NCBI GenBank assembly: GCA_934047225.1
Contig: CAKOHE010000053.1
Coordinates: forward strand, 94,071 to 158,070
Source: Ypsolopha sequella
Taxonomy: Eukaryota > Arthropoda > Insecta > Lepidoptera > Ypsolophidae
Length of the DNA stretch: 64,000 bases
Direction: 5' to 3'
In this document: piece by piece, positions 1 to 11,100 of the stretch
How positions within the stretch are numbered: position 1 is the first letter of the stretch
Layout of the letters: the number at the start of each line of letters is the position of its first letter
Position numbers and translations under genes: made by a program
The notes under the pieces: model-generated
What the model saw: only the letters and a program-made list of their open reading frames with translations
Told to the model about the DNA's origin: nothing
Databases searched by the model: none

Positions 1-890
1 TCTTCATATATCGTCGACACTCGTAGTATTGGGCATATCATAGTCTGCTAGGCGTATCATAAAATTCTGTTAAAATTACAGGAGTCGCCTTGCTCCGCTC
101 CGCTTCGTTGTTATTTGTATGTAAACCTAACACGCTCCGCTCTTCGTCGCATCTATTTTTGACTTTTTGTTGAAAGAGTTTCGATTTCATGCCCACGACA
201 TAAATAAGTGAAATGACGGAACTAACTATTTGGAGCTCAATCATTGGTTAACATTGTCATCGTCAATGGTATTATCCAATCAGCGTTGCCCTCTTCGATC
301 GCAGGCACTTCGGTTGACAGAAAGATGGGGGGTGTACACGACGAGACACGCGCGCCTCTAGCGGAAAATATGTTAAATACGCGAATTTAGGATATAGTTG
401 CGTGGCGTTACCTAACAGACGCATTTTCACAGATTTTCGTGTTTTTCAGGAAAATATCACGGACTTTTCATGTAAATAAGTATGTAAATAGCATAGTATT
501 AAGTTTAAGAAAATAAATAAATTAGTCCCGTGTGTTTATTTACTCGGATAGCTGCAACATAGTACAGGCATGAATAAGTAGATAGAACAGCTATCCGACT
601 CTGAATGAATAAATAAGCATTAAAATAGCTTAGTAAATAGAATACAGTAAATAGTTACAAGGTAGTATTAAGATCTTGCAGAATAAAGATGATTTCCTAT
701 GATTGTTTCATTGATACGCCTAGCTAGGTCTTAAAGTAAGACCTAGGTATAAGATATGCTATACATCGATCTAGGTACTTAGGTATGCTAGGAAATACCT
801 AAGTAGTCTGTAAATAGGCATAACAGCATGATATGTTAGCGGTACGACGGTGGGAAGCAGACTGAGGACGGTTGGCCATAGAGGGCGCAT
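1..890. other. Gene-free AT-rich stretch with small hairpins
   Basis: No convincing coding region is visible. Two short inverted repeats stand out: CGGATAGCTG at 545-554 pairs with CAGCTATCCG at 588-597, and CTAGGTCTTA at 724-733 pairs with TAAGACCTAG at 737-746 across a 3-nt loop. An AATAAA motif lies at 512-517. The stretch may be an LTR or leader of the BEL element that continues after the Jockey insertion, but I cannot define LTR ends. Confidence 0.4.
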
Positions 891-892
891 AT

Positions 893-960
893 TTATACTC
901 CTGAGGTGGGGGTTGAGGTAGTATAAATACCCGCGCAGTACATTTTCGCCCACCAGTCCG
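893..960 (+). promoter_or_regulatory. Putative RNA polymerase II core promoter (TATA plus Inr-like)
   Basis: TATAAATA at 922-929 is followed about 30 nt later by a CCAGT initiator-like motif near 952-956. An AATAAA signal follows at about 1065. This TATA, start and polyadenylation order over roughly 150 nt is what an LTR would show. It lies upstream of BEL gag on the same strand, so it may be the BEL LTR promoter. That link is inference. Confidence 0.35.
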
Positions 961-1142
961 CTCCCAGACGTCGTAGCGTAATGATCTTAGTACGTATGTG
1001 TAGACCTAAGTATCTAGAATAAGTTAGAGATAAGAATTAATTGTAAATAGGATGATTAATGATGAATAAATAATAAAATAGTGCTCCAGGGGGTGAGGTA
1101 GAATGCCTATGTGTGCGTACAGAAAAAGTGCTATAAAAACGG

Positions 1143-1832
1143 GTGGTCATTATGACCAACTCCCCGGCCGCTAAGGCACTCTTTAAAGAGGACCGCACAA
1201 TCTGCGGGCTCTCTTGCATTAAAGTAGAAAAACCCAACCGTCGCGGGTACCCCGCCCAATGCCGCCGCTGCCAACTCTATGGCCACGCAGCTGCAAACTG
1301 CACAGCCCCCCCAAGGTGCGTTAAGTGCCTCGACCCACACAGCACCAAAGAGTGCCCAAGGCCCCTAGAAGACCTAACCCCTCCAGCCTGCGTTCTCTGT
1401 AACCAGGTTGGACATAAAGCCAACTACAGAGGCTGCCCCCGTGCCCCACGCCCCACCCTACCCAAGCCTAAACACAGGGTAACAAAACCTCCACCCCTAT
1501 TACCCCCACCAATTAACTCCAATAATTTCCCCAGCCTCCCGGGAAAGCCACTAGCGGCAACCCCTCAGCCAGCCCCCCCCCCGACCAAGGCCTGGGCCCC
1601 GAATAAGACCCCCCCACACACACCACCCGTCGCCTCCCCCGTCACGTCTCAGTCACAACCAGACGGCTTAACGCCCTCCCTGGCTGATGATATGAGACTC
1701 ATCCACGACGTAATCTCGAACATTAATGTACACGAGATTTCGTCATTAGCTAATAAGCTGCGCGCTTCACGCACCCCCCAACAGCGCCTTCTAGCGCTCG
1801 TTGAACACTCTCACCTTCTCACGTCATTATAA
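1143..1832 (+). CDS. Jockey ORF1 (gag-like nucleic-acid-binding protein), N-terminally truncated
   Basis: About 229 codons are open; the first ATG is at 1152. The start of the frame matches the last part of the pre-knuckle domain typical of Jockey ORF1 proteins (PAAKALFKEDRTICGL). A row of CCHC zinc knuckles follows: CRRCQLYGHAAANC, CVKCLDPHSTKEC and a third variant beginning CVLCNQVGHKANYRGC. A proline-rich linker and a short helical C-terminus complete it. Such proteins bind the element RNA to form the RNP. The usual N-terminal half is missing, so this copy cannot make full ORF1p. The stop codon overlaps the ORF2 start as TAATG (1830-1834), which suggests termination-reinitiation. Confidence 0.85.
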   Translation: MVIMTNSPAAKALFKEDRTICGLSCIKVEKPNRRGYPAQCRRCQLYGHAAANCTAPPRCVKCLDPHSTKECPRPLEDLTPPACVLCNQVGHKANYRGCPRAPRPTLPKPKHRVTKPPPLLPPPINSNNFPSLPGKPLAATPQPAPPPTKAWAPNKTPPHTPPVASPVTSQSQPDGLTPSLADDMRLIHDVISNINVHEISSLANKLRASRTPQQRLLALVEHSHLLTSL

Positions 1833-4690
1833 TGTCTCAAGCCCGTACAGCTAGACAAAAACCCAAGGGCATCTCGCTCACCTCCTATAACTGTAGAGGT
1901 TTACGCTCAAACCTCCCTGAGCTAAAACTCTACCTTCAAAAAAACGAAGTAGATCTACTTCTCCTCCAAGAGACGTTTCTTAAGTCTAAGAACCTTAAGG
2001 GGCTCTCGATCCCAAAATTCTCTCTTCTACGAAATGATAGAAGAGAAGAAGATCCCCTCGGAGGGACAGCCATATACTATAGGAAAGCCCTCCACTGCTC
2101 TTCCCTTCCCACGCCTCCACTCGAGACTATGGAAGCCACTATATGTAGACTAGCTATGTCTGGCCATCCAACGCTAATCATAGCATCTATCTACATCCCC
2201 CCCACCAAAAGACCTGTTAAAAGAGACTTTGAAGCTCTCCTCTCTTTGGGTGATTCGGTCATTATGTTCGGAGATTTCAACTCTAAACACACTGACTGGA
2301 CCTGCCTAAAAACCAATACTAATGGTAGAAAACTCCTCGGCATAACAAATGCACTCGAGATCAATGTCTTATCTCCATACGCCCCGACTCATTATCCTGA
2401 TAATACGGATCACTCCCCAGACGTTTTAGACTTTGCACTCACGAAGGGCGTGTCCCTGAATCTGAGGGCAATCGAAACACTAGATGACCTTGGCTCTGAC
2501 CATCGCCCAGTCTCCCTTAGACTAGGTCCCCCAAATGACGTTCTACCTCCCCCCAAGACCTTTACAAATTGGGAAGGCTTCAAGAACTCATTAGCTCCGG
2601 CCATAGATGCCCCCGAATCTCCCCTCAACCTCCCACCTGACTACTTTGATAGCACAGACAAAATTGATGCTACAATAGACTCGCTAACGGATCTAATCAA
2701 TTCCTCTCTCAAAGAGAACGAAAAGATCTCCTCAAAGCCACCCCAACAGCTTCCCCTGGAAATCTCCAACCTACTAAAAGCTAAGAGAGCAGCCCAAAGG
2801 AGAGCAGCAATCTATCCCACCCCAGAATACAGACAGACCGCGAATCAATTGAGTCGCAAACTTAAGTCAGCTCTCTCTGAGCTCAATGAATCCCGTAGAA
2901 GTGAGCTCATGGAAAAGATATCCCCATCACACGTTGCGTTCTATCCAATGGCGAGAGCTCTCAGGATAGACGCAATCACTCACATTCCCCCTCTGACCTG
3001 CCCCGATGGCTCAACAGCCTTCGAGGACGAGGAAAAAGCAGAATGCTTTGCGGATAGCATTGCCTCACAGTGCTCTCCCAGCTCCCAACCAACTGACCCC
3101 TCCCACATAAAAGAGGTGGAGGACGAGAATCACTATCGAAACTCCCTCCCCCTCACGTCTGACCCCATCACAGTGACCGAAGATGAAATCCATTTCTTCA
3201 TCAGAGGCCTAAAACCCAAGAAAGCGCCAGGCGAGGACGGGATCTCCAATAAAGCCCTCAAGCACCTTCCCCAGCAAGTACTCACCTTGCTAGCCCTTAT
3301 ATTTAACGCTTGCTTTAATTTCGGCCACTTCCCAAAAGCGTGGAAAGAAGCCATAGTCATAGGTATACCCAAACCAGGAAAACCACTCAACCTCCCTGCC
3401 AGTCACCGCCCAATTAGCCTCCTCAAATCATTGGGGAAACTATTGGAGAGGGTTATGCTTTCACGCATGAAAACCCACTTATTCCCAACAGATGGAGATC
3501 CGATCATCAACCCCTATCAATTTGGCTTCAGAGCCAAGCACTCTTGCCCCCAACAAGTCCACCGTATAGTAGAATACATACTAAGTGGATTCTATCCAAG
3601 ACGGTACCCTACTGTCGCTGTTTTCTTTGACGTTGCGAAAGCATTCGACAAAGTCTGGCATGAAGGCCTCATATTCAAACTACACAAGACAGGCCTCTCC
3701 GACCGTCTTGTCCGCATGGTGGCATCATACCTCAAAGATCGCTCATTCCGCTTCAGACATGAAGGGCTGCTCTCCTCTCCACGCCCCCTAAGGGCTGGAG
3801 TCCCCCAGGGATCAGTTCTCTCCCCTATCCTCTACTCGTTATACACAAACGATATTCCCGGCCCCACAAACGGGGTACAGCTATCACTCTTCGCAGATGA
3901 CACTGCTCTCTATGTCAAAGGACATAACCCCCCGACTATCCTCGCCAAACTCCAAAAGTCTATCGATGACCTTGGAAAATGGTTTCAAAGATGGCGCATC
4001 GATGTGAACCCAGATAAGAGTTCCGCGATTCGCTTTGACTACAAACGCCGTCACCATGACAACCCCAATGTCCGAATGCTAGGTACCCCTGTCCCTTGGC
4101 ATAGCACTGCCAAATACCTAGGAGTCACTCTGGACTCGAGATTAACTTTTGCACCCCACGTCAATAGAGTGACGCGCACAGCCCGCTTCTATCTGTACCG
4201 GCTTAACAGCATGTTAGGCAGGCACAGTAAAATGTCTCTCAGGAACAAGCGAACACTATACAAGGTCTGCATCCGACCTGTGTTAACGTACGCTTCCCCT
4301 GTCCTCGCACATGCGAACCCCAAAGTCCTGTATAAAATGCAGATAGTACAGAACTTATTCTGTCGGAGAGCGGCCAACGCACCATGGTACGTGCGCAACG
4401 CAGACCTCCATCGTGATTTGGAGCTACCCACCCTCCAACAATTCATGAAATCCCTCTCAGAGACCTTCTTCAAATCTTCTGAAGAACAGCCCAATCCGTT
4501 AGTACGCGAGACAGTCTCCTATACTGCTCCGTCTACATCCCGATACAAGGTTCGAAGACCAAGAAACGTTCTCTCCGATCCCCCTGACAAACTCTCAGCC
4601 CATCTCAATCTCCTTCTGAAAGCCTTCGATGAGCTGAAGGCTCAAACCAAACGATCAGAGCCTAGCTCTTCCTCCCAACCCAGAAATTAA
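1832..4690 (+). CDS. Jockey ORF2: AP endonuclease plus reverse transcriptase, intact
   Basis: 952 codons are open without interruption. The N-terminal EEP endonuclease shows SYNCRGL, QETF, GDFN at residues 147-150 and SDHRP from residue 222. The reverse transcriptase shows FFDVAKAFDKVW, GVPQGSVLSP and the catalytic FADD at about residues 687-690, followed by the Jockey-type thumb and C-terminal region. The endonuclease would nick target DNA and the RT would copy the element RNA onto the nicked end. The start is set by the TAATG overlap with ORF1. All catalytic motifs are present, so the protein could be active even though ORF1 is truncated. Jockey clade membership is recognised from motif wording and is not tested by phylogeny. 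Confidence 0.93.
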   Translation: MSQARTARQKPKGISLTSYNCRGLRSNLPELKLYLQKNEVDLLLLQETFLKSKNLKGLSIPKFSLLRNDRREEDPLGGTAIYYRKALHCSSLPTPPLETMEATICRLAMSGHPTLIIASIYIPPTKRPVKRDFEALLSLGDSVIMFGDFNSKHTDWTCLKTNTNGRKLLGITNALEINVLSPYAPTHYPDNTDHSPDVLDFALTKGVSLNLRAIETLDDLGSDHRPVSLRLGPPNDVLPPPKTFTNWEGFKNSLAPAIDAPESPLNLPPDYFDSTDKIDATIDSLTDLINSSLKENEKISSKPPQQLPLEISNLLKAKRAAQRRAAIYPTPEYRQTANQLSRKLKSALSELNESRRSELMEKISPSHVAFYPMARALRIDAITHIPPLTCPDGSTAFEDEEKAECFADSIASQCSPSSQPTDPSHIKEVEDENHYRNSLPLTSDPITVTEDEIHFFIRGLKPKKAPGEDGISNKALKHLPQQVLTLLALIFNACFNFGHFPKAWKEAIVIGIPKPGKPLNLPASHRPISLLKSLGKLLERVMLSRMKTHLFPTDGDPIINPYQFGFRAKHSCPQQVHRIVEYILSGFYPRRYPTVAVFFDVAKAFDKVWHEGLIFKLHKTGLSDRLVRMVASYLKDRSFRFRHEGLLSSPRPLRAGVPQGSVLSPILYSLYTNDIPGPTNGVQLSLFADDTALYVKGHNPPTILAKLQKSIDDLGKWFQRWRIDVNPDKSSAIRFDYKRRHHDNPNVRMLGTPVPWHSTAKYLGVTLDSRLTFAPHVNRVTRTARFYLYRLNSMLGRHSKMSLRNKRTLYKVCIRPVLTYASPVLAHANPKVLYKMQIVQNLFCRRAANAPWYVRNADLHRDLELPTLQQFMKSLSETFFKSSEEQPNPLVRETVSYTAPSTSRYKVRRPRNVLSDPPDKLSAHLNLLLKAFDELKAQTKRSEPSSSSQPRN

Positions 4691-4963
4691 CACTTAGTGT
4701 TCTTATCCAGCGGATGCCCCTATAGGGCTCCGCTAGCGCCCCCTTTTCCCAGAGGAGGTCGCTTCCGATAAAGGTTTTAAGACCCGCAAGGGCCAAACCA
4801 AATCAGGTGGAGTTTAGTGGGTAGGCACTCAGTGAGTCCCACATAACCAACGTTACCGGTTACGTTGGTATGCTTTGAGCATTCTCCACCTCCCTCCCAC
4901 CGTGACCGGAGGGTGCCTTGCTTGGGCGCAAAAAAAAGAAAAAAAAAAAAAAAAAAAAAAAAA
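4691..4963 (+). other. 3'UTR and poly(A) tail of the Jockey element
   Basis: This is non-coding sequence ending in an A-rich tail (from about 4929, interrupted once by a G). It contains a near-perfect hairpin at 4847-4867 (CCAACGTTACC against GGTTACGTTGG, one mismatch). Hairpins in LINE 3'UTRs can serve as RT recognition sites; that role is inference here. Confidence 0.7.
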
Positions 4964-5260
4964 CGAGCGGAACTGATACCCGTTCTGATCTTCTAACAAG
5001 CAACATCAGCAATACTAGCAGACCTCAACTGGCTTTCCAAGGAAACCTGTCTTTCTATTCAATCCCTGAACCAGCATTCGCCCAGTAATTAGTTGTGGGT
5101 CAACGAAGGGGCCCACATTTATGGTCCTTCTACCCGAGGATACTGGATTTGAAAGACACCGAAGTACTGGAGAAAGGCACAGCGCGACGACCAGGCCGCC
5201 GACGACTCCTGCACACGTTAGCTGCTCACACGTCCGCACAGCGCTCCACGCTATTGAATA

Positions 5261-7808
5261 ATGGAAACCCGAAGCAAGAAGTCTGCCAGCATAATGCCGA
5301 CAAACTCCGAGTCTACAGATACTACGGCCACAAGCGGCGGCACCACCAACACCACAGACACGAATACTTTAGACAACAGCGGCACTACCAACGTCACTGA
5401 CACCACTACCACCGCCACGTACGACGCTTCTAAAGCAAACCCGACGGAGAAAGACGATGATCAGGTCGCAGACGACTCTTACACACGTCGGCCCCTCACA
5501 CGTCTGCCCAGCGCTCCGCGTTCCATCGCTTCACACTCCAGCGCCTCACAAAGCCGTCGCAAAGAATTAGCAAAAGCTCGAGAAGAACTTCTACGCAAAC
5601 AAGTGGAGTTGGCCGCCGCACGCGTCGCTGCCCTAGAAGAATCCTCAGATGAAGAAATCTTTGACGACATCACGATTCGAGAGAAAAACACGTCAGAATG
5701 GGTTCAACGAAATACATTAGAGCCAACGATGGAGCCACATAAACAAGATGACGTCACATGCATGCGGGAAGGTCTTACCATTCTGCAGCCAAATGAACGA
5801 GAGAGGGCGCCACTACAGTCCAGTGGCGCCATCAGGCAGGGAGCGGAAACCACGTACAACGTCGAACAGATTGATACTGCTAACCAGCGAACAAACGTGC
5901 ATCGAACGTCGACGCGCCCGCCACACGACGCGAATACACGCAGAAAAGAGACACACGCGCCCGGGGCATACATCACACAGCCGCCGGCGCGATACTCTGA
6001 ACAGCAAGCAAGAAACAACTTTAATTACCAAGAACTCGCGAATGCTTTCACACTCGCAGCACGCGCGGTTAATCCCAGTACTTCGTGGCGTAATCAAGAG
6101 TTACCATACTTCAACGGTTCGTCAAGCGATTGGCTGCCATTCAAAACAGCCTTTGAAGAGTCTGCTAGTCATCTCACTGAATAAGAAAACCTAGCAAGAC
6201 TACGCAGAAGCCTGAAAGGAGTCGCACGAGAAACCGCTCAATGTTTGTTCGTCGGTTCTACTACGTCAGAGAAAGTTATGAAACTTTTACAATCAAGATT
6301 CGGACGTCCAGATGTTGTAGTCATGGCAGAGATTAACAAGCTGCGCACACTTCCACGACTAACAGAAAACCCAAAAGATATCTGCATCTTCACGTCGAAA
6401 GTCCTGAATATCACCGCAACGATTCAAGCACTGAACAAACCCCACTACCTATACAATACAGAGGTAGTACGTAACGTCGTCGACAAGCTACCATCAGCGC
6501 TTCGTTATTGCTACTACGACTACGCTGCTGAAGAACCAGAAGATCAGCCAGACCTTATCACACTCTCTAAGTTTCTGGAACGCACTGCCGACCGTTGCGG
6601 TGCATTTGCGCCCGCCGAGTTAATTACAAACACAGACCGGCGGGAGCACGCACCAATGAAGAAGCAAATACGCACCTATCATGTTGAAGAACCGACACCC
6701 ACTATCACACTAGCGGTGTCATGTCCAGTTTGCAACGGCAATCATCGAGCTCCTGAATGCAACACTTTCAAGACTTCAGACTTAACTGCGAGATGGGAGT
6801 TAGCTAAAGAACACAAACTATGCTTCCGTTGCCTGAGAGTCCGCAAGTTTCGACACACCTGCAAGTCTAAGAAGTGCAACATCAGCGGATGCGAGTACAC
6901 ACATCACCCGCTACTACACAGTGTCTATCCAACACGACACAAGCTAGAGAAGACCGCCAATACCACTGATTTAGCCACTATTGCCTCAGCCAAAGAGAAA
7001 GTCACGACGACGGCACTTCTGAAGATACTTCCGATACAAGTAGCCGGTCCAAAAGGCTCCTACGATACTTTTGCGCTCATGGACGACGGCTCTACATGTA
7101 CCTTGATTGAAACTGCAATAGCAGACAAGATCGGCGCTACTGGACCACCAGCACCATTTTACATAGAGGGAGTAGCCGGCACAAAAATCGACGCCCTTCA
7201 AGCAAGACGTGTCAGCTTCAACATCAAGGGGCGCTACTCAGAAAGCTACGATATATCAACCCGCACCATGGAGAGCCTTCAACTATCGCCACAGACTGTA
7301 TCACGTGACATCATTCAAGCCAGTTCACACTTACAAGAAATTGAAGATCAGCTGGTTTATGAAGACGCAACTCCGACTGTACTGCTTGGACAAGACAACT
7401 GGCACCTACTTCTCACACACGACGTGCGACGAGGCGATAGATCTCAACCGGTCGCCTCTCTTACCGACCTCGGCTGGGTACTACACGGCGTGCAAGAAGT
7501 TAGAGCGAGACAGCAGATACACAGAGTCAACCACGTGACCATTTCAACAGAAAGCGAACGCTCTATGGAAGATATGATGAAGCAACATTTTGCACTCGAA
7601 TCTATCGGTGTGGAAGCCAAACGCTCGTTCAATAACGAAGAAAAACGAGCTCTACAAATATTACACGAGAGAACACGGCGATTACCGGCAGGAGGTTTCG
7701 AGACAGGACTACTGTGACGAAAAGACGACCTGTCGCCGCCAAGCAACTACGATACAGCTATGAAAAGACTCGAACTCGTAGAAAAGAAACTCGACCGTGA
7801 TGAGAATA
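5261..7808 (+). pseudogene. BEL/Pao gag-pol, 5' portion (gag, zinc knuckles, protease)
   Basis: The first 250 residues are Thr/Ser- and Arg-rich. A BEL gag block follows (LPYFNGSSSDWLPFK). A cysteine-rich region from about residue 488 (CPVCNGNHRAPEC, later CFRC) is next. An aspartic protease with the BEL-type DDGST motif begins at about residue 608, and then comes the conserved LLGQDNWHLL block leading to RT. The frame carries two nonsense codons, TAA at 6182-6184 and TGA at 7715-7717. Similarity continues in the same frame across both, so they are point mutations and not ORF boundaries. The ATG at 5261 begins the long frame. The copy cannot produce functional Gag-Pol. Confidence 0.85.
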
Positions 7809-8163
7809 AAAATAAAATAAATAATAAAAAATAAAATATAGTTTATTGGATAACAAATCGTTTTAACAATATATGAGGTTGGTTTCTCCTTTTGAGTGTA
7901 AATACAATCGTGCCAGGAGAAAATCACTCTCGCGTAGCAATTTCAGTATTAATACATTTTGTTAAATCTTTTTACTTAAGTGATACTTTTACAGCTATAT
8001 TTAAGAAGTGACAATCATAGTTTAATTAAGTGTGTAGTGATGTGTGAGAGGGTAAGGGTGTGTGTGAGGGTGTGTGTGTGTGTGAGAGGGAGGGTGTGTG
8101 TGTTTGTGTAGCGCGTTGTGTTTATGTAGTACATAATAATTTATTATATCTTATTATAATACT

Positions 8164-11100
8164 TTATTTCTCAATATGAATAATAGTTTTTTCTGTTTCC
8201 TCATAGCTTAATTTTTTAACCCATTCTGTCAGCAGCCGCTTACATGTAAAGCTTGTTTCAGTATAAATATTTAGAATTTTATTAGCAAGGTTATATAAAT
8301 GAGATGATTGGTGTAAATATTGGTGCTGAGCAAAATAGGTTTTACATTTACTTTTTTTAGCTACAGTGTCTTTACGTCTCTTTGCCAGCACAGTGGAATC
8401 AAATGGTAGAGATTTGTGTTTTTCTAAAATGGTGTGTAAAATGTACAGCTGTCGTACAGTTGGTAAGTCAGTTATTGAGTAAAGAGTGTGAGTAGGGAAT
8501 CTCAGTTTTTTAAAGCACATAACTTTTAAAAGTATTCTTTGAGCGCGTTCTGCGTCCAGAAATTTTACCTTGGATGCACCTCCCCATACTGGAATACAGT
8601 AGGTTATGATTGATTGTGCCAAAGCAATATATATTTTTTTTATGAGATTTTCATTAGCAGAGTACCTCAATATTTTAAAAATCCAAATCAGTTTCCTTGT
8701 CCTTGATGCGATTAAATCAATTTGGGAGTACCAGGAGAGCCTATCGTCAATCATAATTCCTAGGTATCTGTAAGTGGCTACCCTACTTATCACGGAACAA
8801 TTACAGTTAATGCTACTCGGTGTCAGATGGCACGACCGGCGGGTACCCGGTCTTTCCACCAGTCGTGCCACTGAACAAAATAAAATTAAACAGGGACCTA
8901 ATTGTAACCTAATCGTTGGTAAAAGGTTCTGAAGAAAACTTCGAGGTACTATACAATTAAGTTTATTTAATTTTATCAAAACAAAACGTCAATTCCACAA
9001 GCCAAAGGTGTTACGGAAAAATTATACTTAGTTACAAGCTTTTGGCCAAGACCTTCATTTGGCATATATCCTGCCAAGACATTACTAAACCCTTAAGTAC
9101 CTTTAAGTAGTTGTGCCAGGTACCGCCTTAACATCCGGTAGTAATATTACATTGGAATTAGTATTGCCAAGACATAAGAAAACATTTAAGTGATAACTAG
9201 ATGGAATTGTTACCGCCTTAACCACAGGTAACTAGTTTACATGGAATCTTGTGAAATTACATTAAAAATAAACTTTAAGAGTAACAAAACTAGTAAACAA
9301 ACAAGGAAAAATAATTTCCAAAATAAAATCTAGCTCAGGGGAGCCGTAGATCCAATCTAACATAATACCTTATTTGTCGATCATACTCTTTAAACTAAAT
9401 CGTCTGGTACACCATTCAGTTCTACCAGGGAAAAAAAATATTACGGAACATAAAATTTTACGGTTTGGGTTATTCAGTGAAACAGGAAGAAGAATTTTAC
9501 ACTTGGTTACTAATGGAACACATAACTAAGTGTCCTGAAAACATACCGTCCTAGGTACCTTAATTGTGTGTGGTTAAAAATAAAAATTCTAACACATACT
9601 TGAGTTTCTCCAATAATCACCACAGGAAATGGCACGCCGTCCGCTGCCCCCTTCAAGGTCAACGACCCTCGTCCACGCAGACAAAGGAACTGCTTACTGC
9701 GTACACCACGCGGCGATCATTTCTCTGCCAGCGGGATACATCACCAACGAGGCAATACAACTTCAAACTTGGAAAACATGTAAATCTCGAAAACAACCAT
9801 GATCTGACGATAGTCAGAACTCCCACCAACCCGACGAAAAAATTCCTTTTCTAAATCATCCGAAAGCATATGTATAATTTTCCTAATATATTAAAAACAC
9901 AACTCATGTTGGCACATCCGCCATTTTCCTCCGCCGTTGAACGCCATAAAATGAGGAAACACTCAACACAAGTTGACAGCAAAAGCTCCGGCCGACAAAT
10001 GAACGAGCAAAAACCTCGAGCATTGCAGCAGTCACGCGAGCAACTTCATGTCTAATTAAGAGGGTAAACCGCAATTTAACAACAAGCAAAACTACGACGC
10101 GTAACTTTTGTGATAACCAACCCTACAAAATTTGCAATGCTACATCGGATTTTCACAGTTGTGTACTTTAAGATTGTAATCATCTGGTGGTTGAGATCTA
10201 CCGTTTATAGAAAAACACATGAAGTTAGTTTTAGAAGTATTAAGTGTAAGTAAGTTATGTCTAAGCCAAAGAGCAACAATAGAGAGTGCAGATTCTGCGT
10301 CTTTTTTGATAGAAACCCAAGAGCTGCCCGTGATCACAATGGCAGTGTCGTCAGCGTAGGAGAAAACCCTTGTATTATGGAGTTTTATATTACTAAGCTC
10401 ATTTATATAAATTAAGAAGAAGGTTGGTCCAAGGACCGAACCCTGAGGCACGCCATGGGTCAGGCTTGCATCATCACTCACAAGTCGTCCCAACTTAACT
10501 CGCTGCCTCCGCCCACTGAGGTAATCCTTAATTAAGTCGAGAGCATTGTCTCTCACTCCAATGCTTTCCAATTTTTTGACGAGGGTGGGGACAGAGACGG
10601 TGTTAAATGCCTTTTTCAAGTCTAGAAATACCGTTAAGCAGTTACCCCCATTGTCCAATTGATCAGTAATCAAAGAAGTTAGAGCCATTACTGCATCTTT
10701 TGTTGATTTACCTGTTCGAAAGCCGTACTGAGATTCAGATAATATGTTAAACTTGTTAAGAAATTTTAGTAGTCGCTTATTTATAAGTTTTTCTTATATT
10801 TTGGACAATGCGGGCAAAACCGAAATCGGCCTATAGTTATTGACATCCTCTCTGTCTCCACCCTTATGCACCGGAGTAACAACAGCTTGTTTAAGTATTG
10901 CCGGGAAAACGCCCTTTCTGAAGCAAGTGTTAGCCAAGTGTGTAATAACTGGGACTACTATAGACTTAGCTGCTTTTAGAAAACTAACCGGTATGTGATC
11001 CAATCCTGCAGCGCTGTTGTTTTTTAAACTCATTAGCACTTCATGTACCTCTTGATGATCAGTATCCAGTAAAACAAATGATGAGGGCAGGGAATTGCTC

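Larger units (their letters stand above)
1141..4963 (+). mobile_element. Jockey-clade non-LTR retrotransposon, 5'-truncated, ORF2 intact
   Basis: The element has a truncated gag-like ORF1, a full-length endonuclease/reverse transcriptase ORF2, a 3'UTR and an A-rich tail ending at about 4963. Similarity begins abruptly near 1141, just after an in-frame stop (TAA at 1134-1136). This fits 5' truncation during target-primed reverse transcription. A target duplication is not certain: both flanks contain an AAAAACG-like string, but the A-tail blurs it. The GC-rich, C-biased codon use contrasts with the AT-rich surroundings and suggests a recent insertion. Confidence 0.88.

Noticed and set aside
1134..1150. 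Target duplication for the Jockey element
   Set aside because: Both flanks show AAAAACG-like sequence, but the A-rich tail makes this uninformative.
4189..4494. 101-codon minus-strand ORF
   Set aside because: It lies entirely within the Jockey RT frame on the other strand and has no family resemblance; it is a shadow.
5748..6194. 148-codon plus-strand ORF
   Set aside because: It overlaps BEL gag in another frame, and its composition is that of shifted Arg/Thr-rich gag. It is a shadow.
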